In this document: positions 16,061 to 25,726 of the stretch, one piece after another
Position numbering within the stretch: the stretch's first letter is position 1
Layout: each line of letters starts with the position of its first letter
Assembly: GCF_010500865.1 (NCBI RefSeq)
Contig: NZ_JAAAWN010000020.1
Location: 1-64,000 of the forward strand
Direction: 5' to 3'
DNA from: Alteromonas profundi
Lineage (GTDB): Bacteria; Pseudomonadota; Gammaproteobacteria; Enterobacterales; Alteromonadaceae
Length of the DNA: 64,000 nucleotides
Notes under the pieces: model-generated
The model's input: only the letters and a program-made list of their open reading frames with translations
Told to the model about the DNA's origin: nothing
Database searches by the model: none
Translations under genes and position numbers: made by a program

Positions 16061-18964
16061 CTAGAATGAGTAATTAAGGTTGAGTAAATACGTTGGGCCA
16101 AACTGGCGGCGTGAAGAAACAACGCCGGTGGCATCATCGGTAGTTTCTTCGTCTTCGTCCGCAAGGTTAGTGCCCGATAGAGAAACTCTTAAACCTTCAA
16201 GGTACTCCACCCCAGAATCAGCAAAGTCGTAACTGATTTGCGCATCAACTAGTGTGACGTCACTGCGCGTTGCTTCTTCTATTTTGTTAGAACCACCTCG
16301 CTGGTAGGTAAGGAAGTCTGTGCGATGGGTTGTCGCTACGCGTACTTCAAAGCCTTCATACTGATAATACACGGTCAAAGAGTACGATTTATCAGACTGA
16401 CCAGGAATACGGGATCCATCTTCAAGTTCAGCATCGACATAGGTAAATGACGCTGCTGTACCAAACCCATCCAATACCGTACTAAATGTATTAAAAGGTA
16501 CGTTTGCGGTTAACTCTATACCTTCAACTTTTCCTTCTAACCCATCTTCAAAGAAAGAATAAGTACCTAAGTCAGGAGGCGTTGCTATATCACCGGCCTC
16601 GTAATAGACATTTGCCGGCCCGTAGATACCGTCTGTTTCAATAACGCGGTCATGGAATCCAGGAACGAAGTAATTTGCTCCGCCATTTGTTTCATCATTA
16701 GTAAAATCAATTAACTGATTCCCATCACGGGTCCAGTTCACTAGATCTTTATAAAAATAGGCTAGCGCAAAGTACCCTTCGTCACTGAAGTAATTTTCAT
16801 ATGACAAATCAATATTATTCGATTCAAGTGGACGCAATTGCGGGTTACCGGTGAATTTAGACCAAGGCGAGCCATAGTTTTCAACTGCTTCTTGTGAGTT
16901 TGGAATAGTGATTTGATCGATATTCAGCGTAAATTTGACAAAGCCCGACGCCTTCATTTGATCAATACGCGCGCGGCTGATTGTCTTGTTCGCAGCAAAC
17001 TTGAAGAACTGCCCCTCTGCAAACTCTAGACTTAAATTCAAACTAGGTAATATATGGCTATAGCTATCACCCATACTCACTAAGCATGACTCGTCGACCA
17101 CATTATCGTCATTATCATCGCACACTTTAAAGTTGCTACCGATAACCGCAATAGAGCCGACGGATGACTGATCGGTATCAACGTATTGAACCCCTAGATT
17201 ACCGGTCAAAAACATATCATTAAAGCCGTATTCAAAATCGGCTTTAGCGTACAAGGTCAATACTTCTTCTTCGACCTCGTACGTATCTCCTAATCTATCT
17301 GGCTCTAACAGACCCGCGTCATTTTGCGTATAAGTACCATCTTCATAGGGACGAAAACCATCATAGGCTACCACTTCGCCTAACCCCATCCACGTTAGAT
17401 CCGCGGTACCATACACATACTCGCTAGGGATAGATTCGCTGTACGGGTATGATTCTGCCGTGGCAAAAAAACCTTTGTTTATTTTATCTTTATAGCGGTC
17501 TGAGTAGTTAACCCCAGTAGTAATTTTAGTGAAAATTTCGCCATCTAGAAGCCCCGACAGTTCCAATTTAACTGTGGTTAGCTCTTCACTAAAATCTGCG
17601 AAGTTTAAAAAGCCATCTTGTCCATTGAGGTAGGAAAACGGGTTGCCGTTCGCTTGTAGAACGTCAGTTTCAAATTGCTCAGCTAAACTGGCCATGCCCC
17701 CACCCCAGCTTTGTGGGCCAGCTAACTGCAATAATGCTGGGTCTGAAAAGCTATCGAGTCCTGTGGAATCGGTAAACTCTATGCCATCTGGCGACATAAT
17801 GAACTCACGGCTTCCGTATTCAGAGGGATCTAAAGCGCCAGAGCGCGCAAGACCTGCATAAGACTCCCCGCGTAGGTCACGTTTTTCTGATTCACTGTTT
17901 GCCGCATCTAGTTCGATGGACCAGTTGTCGTTAAGGAAGTAAGTCGCATTGATACCAAAGGTACTTAATTCACCGTCTTTTTGTCGAGGATCAGTTCTAA
18001 GTACCGAATTAGCATTAACTTGGGTGCCTGTAGAATTAGCGCCACTACCAGTAACGTTTATGGCAGTAAAGGGGTCGATGATACCCCGTCTTATGCCTGA
18101 ATCTGAATAGTCGATGGAGAGCACATCTAGCACTATGTCTAGGTTGTCTGAAGGACGGTATTGTAACACTCCAGATATAGTATCCCTTTCTAACTCAGTA
18201 CTTATTACGTGGCTGCTAATGCCTGTTGGGAGTATTTGTCCTTCTTCATTAGTGCCATATCCCCATACACCGTAGTTTCTTTGATTGTTTGGTGAGGTTG
18301 TTGTCGCTAATGCAAGCGCGAAGCCCACTGTATCATCAGCAAATTTTTTATTTATGGAGACGGCTAGACGGTGTCCCTCATTACCAAACTCAGGGTTATC
18401 TGAATCACGTTCCCCAACTTCATAGCTGGTATTAATGGTATAGGACTCTTCTGCCTGCAGTGGACGCACAGTTTGTAAATCTACTGTTCCACCAATACCT
18501 TGAACCATTAAATCGGCTTGGGTGGTTTTGTAAATGGTTGCGCCTGTCATAATTTCAGAAGGATAGAGGTCGTATTCTACGCCTCGGTTGTCACCAATTC
18601 CTATCAGCTCTCTGCCATTTAGCGAGGTACCTGTGAAGTCTTCTTTAAAGCCTCGAATGGAAATACCTGATGTGCGACCGCCACTTCGTTCACCGGCAAG
18701 GCCAGGCAAGCGCGCCAACGACTCGGCAATAGAAGAGTCGGGTAATTTACCGATATCTTCAGCAGAGATAGACTCAATGATCGATGCCGCATCCATTTTT
18801 TCAGCTTGTGAACGCGCCAACGCGCCACGGATCCCTGAAACCGAAATCACTTCCATTTCTTGCAAATTAGCTTCATCGCTTTGCTGCGCCATAGCGCCAG
18901 GTGCAGCGAATACGGATGACACTGATATTGCGACCATACTCGCTTTAAACATCTTTAAATTCAT
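16061..18964 (-). CDS. TonB-dependent receptor, sugar-type (trehalase locus)
   Basis: A 967-residue receptor with signal peptide (about residues 1-26, ending AMA), a TonB-box-like MEVISVSGIRGALARSQAEK segment, the plug motif EDIGKLPDSSIAESLARLPGLAGERSGGR (read in parts: DIGKLPDSSIAESL, then LPGLAGERSGGRT) typical of the Xanthomonas/Caulobacter class of carbohydrate receptors, and a barrel ending in YLLNLNYSF. An AGGAGA site precedes the ATG. It follows the trehalase gene by 56 bases on the same strand, so trehalose or a related alpha-glucoside is the likely substrate, by context only. The short gap has GTGTAGTGT repeats of no clear role. Confidence 0.9.
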   Translation of the reverse strand: MNLKMFKASMVAISVSSVFAAPGAMAQQSDEANLQEMEVISVSGIRGALARSQAEKMDAASIIESISAEDIGKLPDSSIAESLARLPGLAGERSGGRTSGISIRGFKEDFTGTSLNGRELIGIGDNRGVEYDLYPSEIMTGATIYKTTQADLMVQGIGGTVDLQTVRPLQAEESYTINTSYEVGERDSDNPEFGNEGHRLAVSINKKFADDTVGFALALATTTSPNNQRNYGVWGYGTNEEGQILPTGISSHVISTELERDTISGVLQYRPSDNLDIVLDVLSIDYSDSGIRRGIIDPFTAINVTGSGANSTGTQVNANSVLRTDPRQKDGELSTFGINATYFLNDNWSIELDAANSESEKRDLRGESYAGLARSGALDPSEYGSREFIMSPDGIEFTDSTGLDSFSDPALLQLAGPQSWGGGMASLAEQFETDVLQANGNPFSYLNGQDGFLNFADFSEELTTVKLELSGLLDGEIFTKITTGVNYSDRYKDKINKGFFATAESYPYSESIPSEYVYGTADLTWMGLGEVVAYDGFRPYEDGTYTQNDAGLLEPDRLGDTYEVEEEVLTLYAKADFEYGFNDMFLTGNLGVQYVDTDQSSVGSIAVIGSNFKVCDDNDDNVVDESCLVSMGDSYSHILPSLNLSLEFAEGQFFKFAANKTISRARIDQMKASGFVKFTLNIDQITIPNSQEAVENYGSPWSKFTGNPQLRPLESNNIDLSYENYFSDEGYFALAYFYKDLVNWTRDGNQLIDFTNDETNGGANYFVPGFHDRVIETDGIYGPANVYYEAGDIATPPDLGTYSFFEDGLEGKVEGIELTANVPFNTFSTVLDGFGTAASFTYVDAELEDGSRIPGQSDKSYSLTVYYQYEGFEVRVATTHRTDFLTYQRGGSNKIEEATRSDVTLVDAQISYDFADSGVEYLEGLRVSLSGTNLADEDEETTDDATGVVSSRRQFGPTYLLNLNYSF

Positions 18965-19020
18965 ACAAGTCTCCTAAATGTGTAGTGTGTAGTGTGTTTT
19001 GTAGTGCATTGTGTAAAACG

Positions 19021-20658
19021 TTACTTCGCGCTTGCCTGTGGCTTTCCTAGCAGTCGGTAAAATGCGAGATCAACGCCATTGGTCCAACCAAATCCATCTT
19101 GAGTAGGGTATTCTCCGCCACCGGCCTTTAAGGTGGTGTCTACCACATTGTATTTTTCCATCATCTTGCCTTCGGCTTTGTAAACTTTCTCGTTAAGCGC
19201 AAGCCATCTGCTCATTGCTTCGTGAGCAACGTCGCTTTGTTGATAGTTAAGCAAGCCTTTTACCCCGATGTATTGCAGCGGCGCCCAACCATTCGGGTAG
19301 TCCCACTGCTCACCCGTTTCGACCAAGGTTGATACAAATCCCCCTGGCATAAGAAAATGTTGTGCGAGGTAGTCTGAAACTCGTTTAGCGGCGGTGTCGG
19401 TTGCTGCGCCTACGTAGAGGGGGTAGGCCATTGCCATGGACAGGCGTCCCGTATGTTGTTTCAGCTTAAAATCATAGTCTTGGTACGTGCCTGTTTTTTC
19501 ATCGAAATGATATTTGTGAAGTAGTGATTTACGGCGCTCTGCTACGGCGAAATAGTGTTTACTTTTTTCAGTGTTCCCTGCATGTTCGAACAGTAACCCT
19601 AGCGTATGCTCTAGTTGAAAAAGTAAACTGGTTAAATCAACAGGAATAATGTCCATAGCATGAGTAGTCGACTTATTAACTCCATCTTTAAACCAACGAC
19701 TGCTAAAATCCCACCCTGATTCGCACACGGCTCTAAGATGTCGGTGATAGTCGCCTCGTTGCGCTTCCGGCAGCGCAGAAGCCCAGCGTAATTCTTTTCC
19801 ATATGCTTCGGCTCGAGGCTCTTCTTTTGCGCCTGCATAGCGATTTAGATAATCACCGTTTTCCAATACGATAAGGTGACGACCTTGTGTCGCCTGGTTT
19901 GGAATTTCCTCATTTCCATCCATCCAATAACCATATTCAGCTTCCAACTGCGGCAGGTAAGAAACGACAGAATCCATGCCATGCTTATCGGCATAAGCAA
20001 GTAAACTGGCAGCGAATAGAGGTGGTTGTGAGCGACTTAGAAAATAGCTGCGATTACCGTTTGGTACGAAACCAAACTCATCAATCATGTAGGCAAAATT
20101 ATCAATCATTCCGCGTGCTAGCGCGTCTTCATCCGATTCTAAAAGCCCAACAATAGTAAAGTAGCTATCCCAATAGAACATTTCTCTGAAACGCCCGCCT
20201 GGCACAACATACGGGTGAGGTAAAGCAACCAGCGATGAATAATTAGATGTTTTTTGAGGGTCGCGAACCAAATTTCCCCAATGGTTATCTAGATGAGTTT
20301 TTAGCTCCGATTCATGGGACACTGTGGCCGCTTGGGCTTTCTCTGGCAATGTGAAATTAGCAAGTACAAACTGCTTTAGGTCAAAATCTGCTGTGTCCTT
20401 TTGTTGGTGGTACTTTTGAAGGATAGCTTCTGGAGAAGAATTAGGGATCGCATCGACAAAGGTTTTATAGTCGCCTAAAACCTTAGTAGTTTGTACCTGA
20501 GTAAATAGCTCACCCAATTCAGCGTCAGGGTGGTATTGCTCCGCGTGGCCAGAAGATTCGCCACTTGCGTGCCCTGCTACACCAGCCATTAAAATTAACG
20601 CCATCCATTTTCTCGAAGTGGCTTTCTTAACACCTTCACGCCAATAATTCTTTATCAC
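19021..20658 (-). CDS. treA: Secreted alpha,alpha-trehalase (GH37)
   Basis: About 545 residues. Both trehalase signatures are present: PGGRFREMFYWDSYFT and QWDYPNGWAP, with the acidic residues of a GH37 inverting enzyme splitting trehalose into two glucoses. The N-terminus (KATSRKWMALILMAGVAGHASG) is a signal peptide, so it probably acts in the periplasm. I take the GTG at 20658 as the start because a GGAGG lies five bases before it; a TTG at 20670 would put that site inside the gene. An ACCGGT palindrome at 20687-20700 lies in its promoter region. The TonB receptor follows on the same strand. Confidence 0.92.
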   Translation of the reverse strand: MIKNYWREGVKKATSRKWMALILMAGVAGHASGESSGHAEQYHPDAELGELFTQVQTTKVLGDYKTFVDAIPNSSPEAILQKYHQQKDTADFDLKQFVLANFTLPEKAQAATVSHESELKTHLDNHWGNLVRDPQKTSNYSSLVALPHPYVVPGGRFREMFYWDSYFTIVGLLESDEDALARGMIDNFAYMIDEFGFVPNGNRSYFLSRSQPPLFAASLLAYADKHGMDSVVSYLPQLEAEYGYWMDGNEEIPNQATQGRHLIVLENGDYLNRYAGAKEEPRAEAYGKELRWASALPEAQRGDYHRHLRAVCESGWDFSSRWFKDGVNKSTTHAMDIIPVDLTSLLFQLEHTLGLLFEHAGNTEKSKHYFAVAERRKSLLHKYHFDEKTGTYQDYDFKLKQHTGRLSMAMAYPLYVGAATDTAAKRVSDYLAQHFLMPGGFVSTLVETGEQWDYPNGWAPLQYIGVKGLLNYQQSDVAHEAMSRWLALNEKVYKAEGKMMEKYNVVDTTLKAGGGEYPTQDGFGWTNGVDLAFYRLLGKPQASAK

Positions 20659-20686
20659 AAAAACCTCCAAAATTTACAACCAGACA

Positions 20687-20700
20687 GGAAACCGGTTTCC
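20687..20700. promoter_or_regulatory. Putative LacI-family operator before trehalase
   Basis: GGAAACCGGTTTCC is a perfect 14-bp palindrome with the central CG step typical of LacI-family operators. It lies 28 bases before the trehalase start, and a near copy is found at 22237-22250 in the gluconate promoter region. The LacI protein encoded at 22917 is the obvious candidate to bind both. Confidence 0.65.
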
Positions 20701-20735
20701 ATAGTATTTAAAAAATAGGGTGTGTCTGAAAAAGA

Positions 20736-22082
20736 TCAGACGAATAGCCCTAGGATTAGCACAAGTGCGATACCGATAAATCCGATGAGCGTGGCCATAC
20801 ACGTCCATGAGATAAAGGTGTCTTTAACAGAGATATTGAAGTACCTATTGATGATCCAAAACCCTGTATCGTTGACATGAGACATAGCGGTTGCACCTGC
20901 CGCGATGGCGATGGTCATTAACGCTAAAATAGCAGGCGAGAACGCTAACTCTTGAACCACTGGCCCCATCAACCCTGCTGCCGTTAGCATAGCTACTGTT
21001 GCTGAGCCTTGAATTATTCGTACCGAAATAGCAATTAAAAACCCAGCGGCTAAGGGGGGTAACGGAGACAGTGCCACAACATCCGCGAATGCTTGACCCG
21101 CCCCAGAGTCTATAAGTACCTGCTTAAACATGCCCCCCGCCCCGGTAACCAAAATTACCAGTGCAACCGGCTCTAATCCCCGTGAAGCAATATTTCTAAT
21201 TTGATCGTTCGATAAACCTTGGTTTTTACCTAACACTTTAAAACATGCAATTGTAGCTAAGGTAAGGGCGATAAATGGGTGACCAATAAACATGACTATT
21301 TGTTTAAAATAGCTATCAGGAAGTGCGAACTTAGCAAGCGTACCAATTAAAATTGCAAGTAATGGAAACAACAGCAAGCCTGCCACAGTCATAAAACTAG
21401 GCATGTTTTCCATGCGGTTTGTGGAAGCGGAAGCCTCAAGGGCATGGGGTGGCACAGGCACATGTAAGCGTTTGGCTAGAAACGTGGCGTAAATTGGTCC
21501 GGCAATGCACGCACAAGGAATACCCACAACAAAGCCAAATAAAATAACAAGGCCGATGTCAGCGCCCAATATCGACGCAACGGCCACTGGACCTGGGGTT
21601 GGTGGTATAAAAGCATGGGTGACAGCTAACCCCGCGGTTAGCGGAATACCATAATAAATAAGCGACTTGCCGGTCTTTTTCGCCATCGAATATATAAGCG
21701 GCATGAGTATAATCAGGCCCACTTCGAAAAACACGGGTATTGCCACTAAGAAGCCGGTTAATACCACGGCCCATTGGCTATTTTTCTCGCCAAAGCGCTT
21801 ATTAATAGTTTGTGCTAAGCGGTCTATCCCCCCAGACTCTTCTAGGAACTGGCCGAACATTGCACCCAGGCCGACGATGGTGGCCACAAAGCCCAACGTA
21901 TTCCCCATACCTGACTGCATAGACGCCAAAACGTCAGAGGCCTGCATACCCGTTCCAAGCCCAACGAAAGCGGCTGCTACTAAAATGGCCACAAAAGCAT
22001 GCACTTTTCTTACTACCACCAAGTAGGTAAGAAGTACGATGCTACATATGGCGACAAAAAGTAATGAAAAGGTATCTGTCAT
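20736..22082 (-). CDS. gntT: Gluconate:H+ symporter, GntP family
   Basis: A 448-residue inner-membrane carrier with about 12-14 hydrophobic helices, the standard GntP-family length. Family landmarks include GFVATIVGLGAMFGQFLEESGG, the PLTAGLAVTHAFIPPTPGPVA segment and the HVNDTGFWIINRYF motif near the C-terminus. It imports gluconate or a related sugar acid. It diverges from the gluconokinase gene across a 249-base region with an ACCGGT palindrome. On its own strand the trehalase gene follows after 77 bases, but with its own operator. Confidence 0.9.
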   Translation of the reverse strand: MTDTFSLLFVAICSIVLLTYLVVVRKVHAFVAILVAAAFVGLGTGMQASDVLASMQSGMGNTLGFVATIVGLGAMFGQFLEESGGIDRLAQTINKRFGEKNSQWAVVLTGFLVAIPVFFEVGLIILMPLIYSMAKKTGKSLIYYGIPLTAGLAVTHAFIPPTPGPVAVASILGADIGLVILFGFVVGIPCACIAGPIYATFLAKRLHVPVPPHALEASASTNRMENMPSFMTVAGLLLFPLLAILIGTLAKFALPDSYFKQIVMFIGHPFIALTLATIACFKVLGKNQGLSNDQIRNIASRGLEPVALVILVTGAGGMFKQVLIDSGAGQAFADVVALSPLPPLAAGFLIAISVRIIQGSATVAMLTAAGLMGPVVQELAFSPAILALMTIAIAAGATAMSHVNDTGFWIINRYFNISVKDTFISWTCMATLIGFIGIALVLILGLFV

Positions 22083-22236
22083 AGTTTCTCTCTAGATAAA
22101 GTCGGCTGAGATCTGCATAAAAAGCGCTGTTGTTCTAAGCTTGCTGGCTATACCCGTGCACCTGCCACACAACCCAATGTTAACAACTTATTAATTACAC
22201 TAACTTTTGGTAACAATATTATAATCATCTCTTGAA

Positions 22237-22250
22237 CGCAACCGGTTTCC
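22237..22250. promoter_or_regulatory. Putative LacI-family operator in the gntT/gntK gap
   Basis: CGCAACCGGTTTCC shares AACCGGTTTCC with the perfect palindrome at 20687-20700; the palindromic core here is AACCGGTT (22240-22247). It sits between divergent gntT and gntK, suitable for control of both by the nearby LacI-type regulator. Confidence 0.6.
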
Positions 22251-22331
22251 AAACTATTATTTGCTGGTAGTCAACTTGAACCACACGTCGAAAAGCATCA
22301 AACCCTGACCCTTAAAGTGAGAAGTGATTTT

Positions 22332-22856
22332 ATGACCCAACGCCATGTATTTTTTGTTTCAGGAGTGTCTGGCACAGGTAAATCCACCTTAAGCCGGTAT
22401 CTTGCTGATACATTTTCGTTGTCTTTTGAGGAGGGTGACAGCTATCACAGCCCGAGTAATATCAAAAAAATGTCCGCTGGTATTCCATTGCAAGATGCCG
22501 ATAGATGGGAATGGTTAGAAACCTTGAATAAGGTTGCCAAGCAACATTTAAATGCCCAGCGAGATGTCATTGTCAGTTGTTCAGCGTTACGCGCTACGTA
22601 CCGGGATGTGCTCACAAAAGACATCAGTTCACGTTGTCACTTTATTTATTTGCACGCGTCTCAGCAGGTGTTAAGTAAGCGGTTAAAACAACGAGAGCAT
22701 TTTTTCAACGGTGATGCTATGCTCGATAGTCAATTTTCAGCGTTAGAACTCCCTTCAAAAGAGAACGCATTTATCATCGATGTAGCGCAGAGCTTCGACG
22801 ACGTTGCCAAGCAGGCCGAAAGTTATATACGCCCAGTAATAACGCAGAACAAATAA
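22332..22856 (+). CDS. gntK: Gluconokinase
   Basis: About 174 residues. The Walker A motif is GVSGTGKST near the N-terminus, followed by FEEGDSYHSPSNIKKMSAGIPLQDADRWEWL, given here in parts (EEGDSYHSP, GIPLQDADRW) and diagnostic for GntK-type gluconate kinases; the SCSALRATYRD segment also matches. It phosphorylates gluconate to 6-phosphogluconate for the Entner-Doudoroff or pentose phosphate route. The ATG at 22332 is chosen because the homologous region begins there; the GTG at 22317 would add five residues. The LacI gene follows after 60 bases. Confidence 0.92.
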   Translation: MTQRHVFFVSGVSGTGKSTLSRYLADTFSLSFEEGDSYHSPSNIKKMSAGIPLQDADRWEWLETLNKVAKQHLNAQRDVIVSCSALRATYRDVLTKDISSRCHFIYLHASQQVLSKRLKQREHFFNGDAMLDSQFSALELPSKENAFIIDVAQSFDDVAKQAESYIRPVITQNK

Positions 22857-22916
22857 TTGATGAGTGCTTTCGGGCAACATATCGGTGAAATTGAAACCAG
22901 ATTGTAATAACAAAAA

Positions 22917-23924
22917 ATGACCATGGCTAAAAAACCCCGTACAAAAATTTCTGATGTTGCCGATTATTTAGGTGTTCATAAAACAACCGTTTCTAGAGCA
23001 TTGAACAATTCCAGTGGCATTTCGAAATCGTTAGCGCAAAAAATCAAACAGGCTGCGCGAGAGCTAAACTATATTCCCAATCGCGCTGCTCAATCTCTTT
23101 CTGCAGATAGCAATCGTACAATTGCACTATTGCTCCCCTCTTTTGGCAACAATGTATTTAACGACGTTATGCTAGGTGTGAAAGCGGTTGCTGATAAAAT
23201 GAATTATTCTTTGATGATTGGCGATTCCACTTATACTGAACTTGGTGAAGAACGCATTGTTGAGTCTTATATTCAGCAAGCTGTCAGCGGGTTTATTCTC
23301 ACCTCAACCCGCCATACCCAAGAAACCCGAAAAATGCTTTTAGCCACGGGGACGCCTGTGGCTGAAATTATGGATATTTCAAGCGAACCGTTTGATATTA
23401 ACTACGGGGTTAACAACGAGCTTGCCGCCAAAGAGATGACACAGTATTTAATTAATAAAGGGCGCCGTAATATTGCTTTTTGTTCGTTATTTCTAGATTG
23501 GCGGGCGCTACTTAGAAAACAAGGTTGGTCTAGCGCGCTCTATGAAGCGGGCTTATCTTCTGAACTGTGCATAGCTTCAAGGGCGGAACCCTCTTTTCAG
23601 GCTGGAGCTGAGCTGCTTTCTGAAGCCTTGCATAAATGGCCAGATTTAGACGCACTCTTTTTTGTTAGTGACGAACTCGCGGCAGGCGCTGTTATGGAGT
23701 GTAATAGACGAGGCATTAAACCCGGCAGAGATATTGATATTTGCGGGTTTAACGATTTGAGTTTCGCCCGCTCAATATACCCCTCGTTAACTACCGTGTC
23801 AGTGCCTCGTCGAAAAATGGCTGAAATGGCAACCGCCTCTTTAATTGCTCTTATTGAAGGTGAAGAGGTAGAAAAGACCAACACCATTTTACCTTTTGAA
23901 CTTAAAATTAGAGAAACTGCGTAG
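22917..23924 (+). CDS. LacI/GntR-type transcriptional regulator
   Basis: A 335-residue LacI-family repressor. Residues 9-60 form the N-terminal helix-turn-helix and hinge (KISDVADYLGVHKTTVSRAL, then IPNRAAQSL), followed by a periplasmic-binding-protein-like effector domain with the typical NNELAAKEMTQYLINKG and FFVSDELAAGAVME patterns. It follows gntK and probably forms an operon with it. By position it should sense gluconate or a phosphorylated derivative and act at the two ACCGGT palindromes, thereby also tying the trehalase genes to the same control. Confidence 0.88.
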   Translation: MTMAKKPRTKISDVADYLGVHKTTVSRALNNSSGISKSLAQKIKQAARELNYIPNRAAQSLSADSNRTIALLLPSFGNNVFNDVMLGVKAVADKMNYSLMIGDSTYTELGEERIVESYIQQAVSGFILTSTRHTQETRKMLLATGTPVAEIMDISSEPFDINYGVNNELAAKEMTQYLINKGRRNIAFCSLFLDWRALLRKQGWSSALYEAGLSSELCIASRAEPSFQAGAELLSEALHKWPDLDALFFVSDELAAGAVMECNRRGIKPGRDIDICGFNDLSFARSIYPSLTTVSVPRRKMAEMATASLIALIEGEEVEKTNTILPFELKIRETA

Positions 23925-23938
23925 CATACGCGCTATTT

Positions 23939-24175
23939 TTAATCTTCTGGTATGTCACCTATGTATTCAAAGCGAGCCAGCGTTTGCCCGTCTTTTACTA
24001 CTGTTTCGAAAAACATTTCTAGCGGGCGCACCCACAGCGCTTTTTCTCCGTAGCACGGGCGATAAACCACAAGCTTACTTTCGTCTTCTGAATGCGTAGC
24101 CACTTCATAGACGTCATACAAGTTACCTTTATAGTGTTTGTAACGCCCCGGTGTTTTTAACTCATTTTTGTTCAC
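23939..24175 (-). CDS. DUF1653 family small protein
   Basis: A 78-residue protein of the DUF1653 family, seen in PGRYKHYKGNLYDVYEVATHSE and the later LWVRPLEMFFETV segment. The role of the family is unknown. The GTG start overlaps the dinB stop codon by one base (TAGTG at 24173-24177), so it is probably translated from the dinB message. It converges with the LacI gene, with only 14 bases between the two ends. Confidence 0.82.
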   Translation of the reverse strand: MNKNELKTPGRYKHYKGNLYDVYEVATHSEDESKLVVYRPCYGEKALWVRPLEMFFETVVKDGQTLARFEYIGDIPED

Positions 24176-25248
24176 TATTGCTCTCCAAATGGTAACGGTA
24201 ATTGTTGCGACGATTGCTGCTCGGCTAACCCTATGTGTAGGCCTACCAAACGAATGCCTCGGCCTTTGCCGCGCTCATAAGCCTCTTCCATAAGCTTATG
24301 GAAGTAACTTTCGCTCAACTGGCTTTGACGATGCTCCACTGTCGTTAGCTGAAAGTCATTAAATTTAAGTTTCACCCCTTGTGTACGAATGCGTACAGGC
24401 TTCCCCGTACGCTTTTTGTGATTTTCCATACGCTCTTGTAGCTTCTCAAACAAATGGGGTAAGAAGTCTATGCATTCATCAAGTGTATGAATGTCATCAC
24501 TCAATGTTCGCTCTACGCCAATTGACTTACGTTCCCTTGAAACTGAAAGCTCACGTTCATCAATACCATGTGCTCTTTCCCATAGCACACTTCCAAATTT
24601 ACCCAGCGCTTTTTGAATACGCTCAAATGGGTATTGGCGAACATCGTTGCAGGTTGTTAACCCCATTCGCTGAAGTTTTTGCATGGTAACCTTCCCTACC
24701 CCGGGAATTTTTTTAAGTGGCATAGTGCGCACGAATGCATCTAACTTATCTGGGGTAATAACACAAATGCCATCCGGTTTATTTTCATCACTTGCTACCT
24801 TAGCCACAAATTTACATGGGGCCACGCCTGCAGACGCGGTAAGCCCTAGTTCACTTTTAATTCGCGCCCTAATTTCTTCTGCAATGAGGGTAGCACTGCC
24901 CCCACAAAACTCACTATTGGTTACATCAAGATAGGCTTCATCTAGCGAAAGTGGTTCAATTAGGTCGGTATAGTCATTAAAGATATGCCGAATCTTTTGT
25001 GATTCGCGGGCATAAACTTCCATACGCCCCTTTACGAGGGTTAGATTAGGACATAGCTTCATAGCATAGGCGGTGGCCATGGCTGAACGAACACCGTATT
25101 TTCGTGCTGGATAGTTGCAGGTAGACACTACGCCTCGCCGCTCAGAACTGCCGCCTATTGCTATAGGTATATCGCGCAATGCCGGGTTATCGCGCATTTC
25201 AACGGCGGCATAAAAACAATCCATATCAACGTGGATAATTTTGCGCAT
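24175..25248 (-). CDS. dinB: DNA polymerase IV
   Basis: A 357-residue Y-family translesion polymerase. The catalytic residues are in [17 protein letters not shown] at the N-terminus and [12 protein letters not shown] near residue 100. [23 protein letters not shown] marks the palm, and [15 protein letters not shown] is a helix-hairpin-helix. The C-terminal QLPLPFGEQ is a plausible beta-clamp binding peptide. SOS control is typical of the family, but I did not identify a convincing LexA box in the 234 bases upstream. Confidence 0.95.
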   Translation of the reverse strand: MRKIIHVDMDCFYAAVEMRDNPALRDIPIAIGGSSERRGVVSTCNYPARKYGVRSAMATAYAMKLCPNLTLVKGRMEVYARESQKIRHIFNDYTDLIEPLSLDEAYLDVTNSEFCGGSATLIAEEIRARIKSELGLTASAGVAPCKFVAKVASDENKPDGICVITPDKLDAFVRTMPLKKIPGVGKVTMQKLQRMGLTTCNDVRQYPFERIQKALGKFGSVLWERAHGIDERELSVSRERKSIGVERTLSDDIHTLDECIDFLPHLFEKLQERMENHKKRTGKPVRIRTQGVKLKFNDFQLTTVEHRQSQLSESYFHKLMEEAYERGKGRGIRLVGLHIGLAEQQSSQQLPLPFGEQ

Positions 25249-25412
25249 ATGAACGATAAACCCTAAGCAAAGAATGGTAGAAGCGTTTGTTATTGCTAAC
25301 TGTATAAACAGACAGTATAAGGTGAATGCGAATAAATTTCACCCATTTGATCTATACCTTTATTTATCTGCAAAAAACAAAGTGCGCTGAACCTATCGCG
25401 TATAAAACGAAA

Positions 25413-25444
25413 AAAGCGCTGAGGCCAATGACGCCCAGCGCTTT
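25413..25444 (-). terminator. Terminator of the nqr-apbE-nqrM transcript
   Basis: AAAGCGCTG (25413-25421) pairs with CAGCGCTTT (25436-25444), with an additional GGC/GCC inner pairing and a U-run on the minus strand. It lies just after the nqrM stop codon. Confidence 0.85.
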
Positions 25445-25482
25445 AGATAAAAGGCTTCCACCTTTTCGTTAAAGTGCGATGA

Positions 25483-25716
25483 TCAGATGATCTGGTTTTG
25501 TTTCCACTCGTCCAATTTTTTCTGGCGAGCTTCTTCTTTTTCCATACGAGACTTTTTACGATCGCATGGCTCTGGGCAATCGCAGGCTTTTTCGATACCA
25601 AGCGCCCCTAAGCCACCGCAACTACCTGAAATTGATTTACGTTGCACTAGATAACCCACCGCCATGGCGGCAACCATGGTAAGAAAAAAACCAAATGCGA
25701 GAATGAATGTGGACAT
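25483..25716 (-). CDS. nqrM: NqrM, Na+-NQR maturation protein
   Basis: A 77-residue protein with one N-terminal membrane helix (FILAFGFFLTMVAAMAVGYLV) and four cysteines in SCGGLGALGIEKACDCPEPC, the pattern of NqrM (formerly DUF539). The family is needed to insert iron into the Na+-NQR complex. It lies 10 bases after apbE, and both follow the nqr genes, giving a compact maturation pair for the flavin and iron cofactors. Confidence 0.92.
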   Translation of the reverse strand: MSTFILAFGFFLTMVAAMAVGYLVQRKSISGSCGGLGALGIEKACDCPEPCDRKKSRMEKEEARQKKLDEWKQNQII

Positions 25717-25726
25717 AATGTACCCC

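Noticed and set aside
18965-19020. GTGTAGTGT repeats between trehalase and the TonB receptor, considered as an operator array.
   Set aside because: Short, low-complexity and inside a probable operon; no symmetry.
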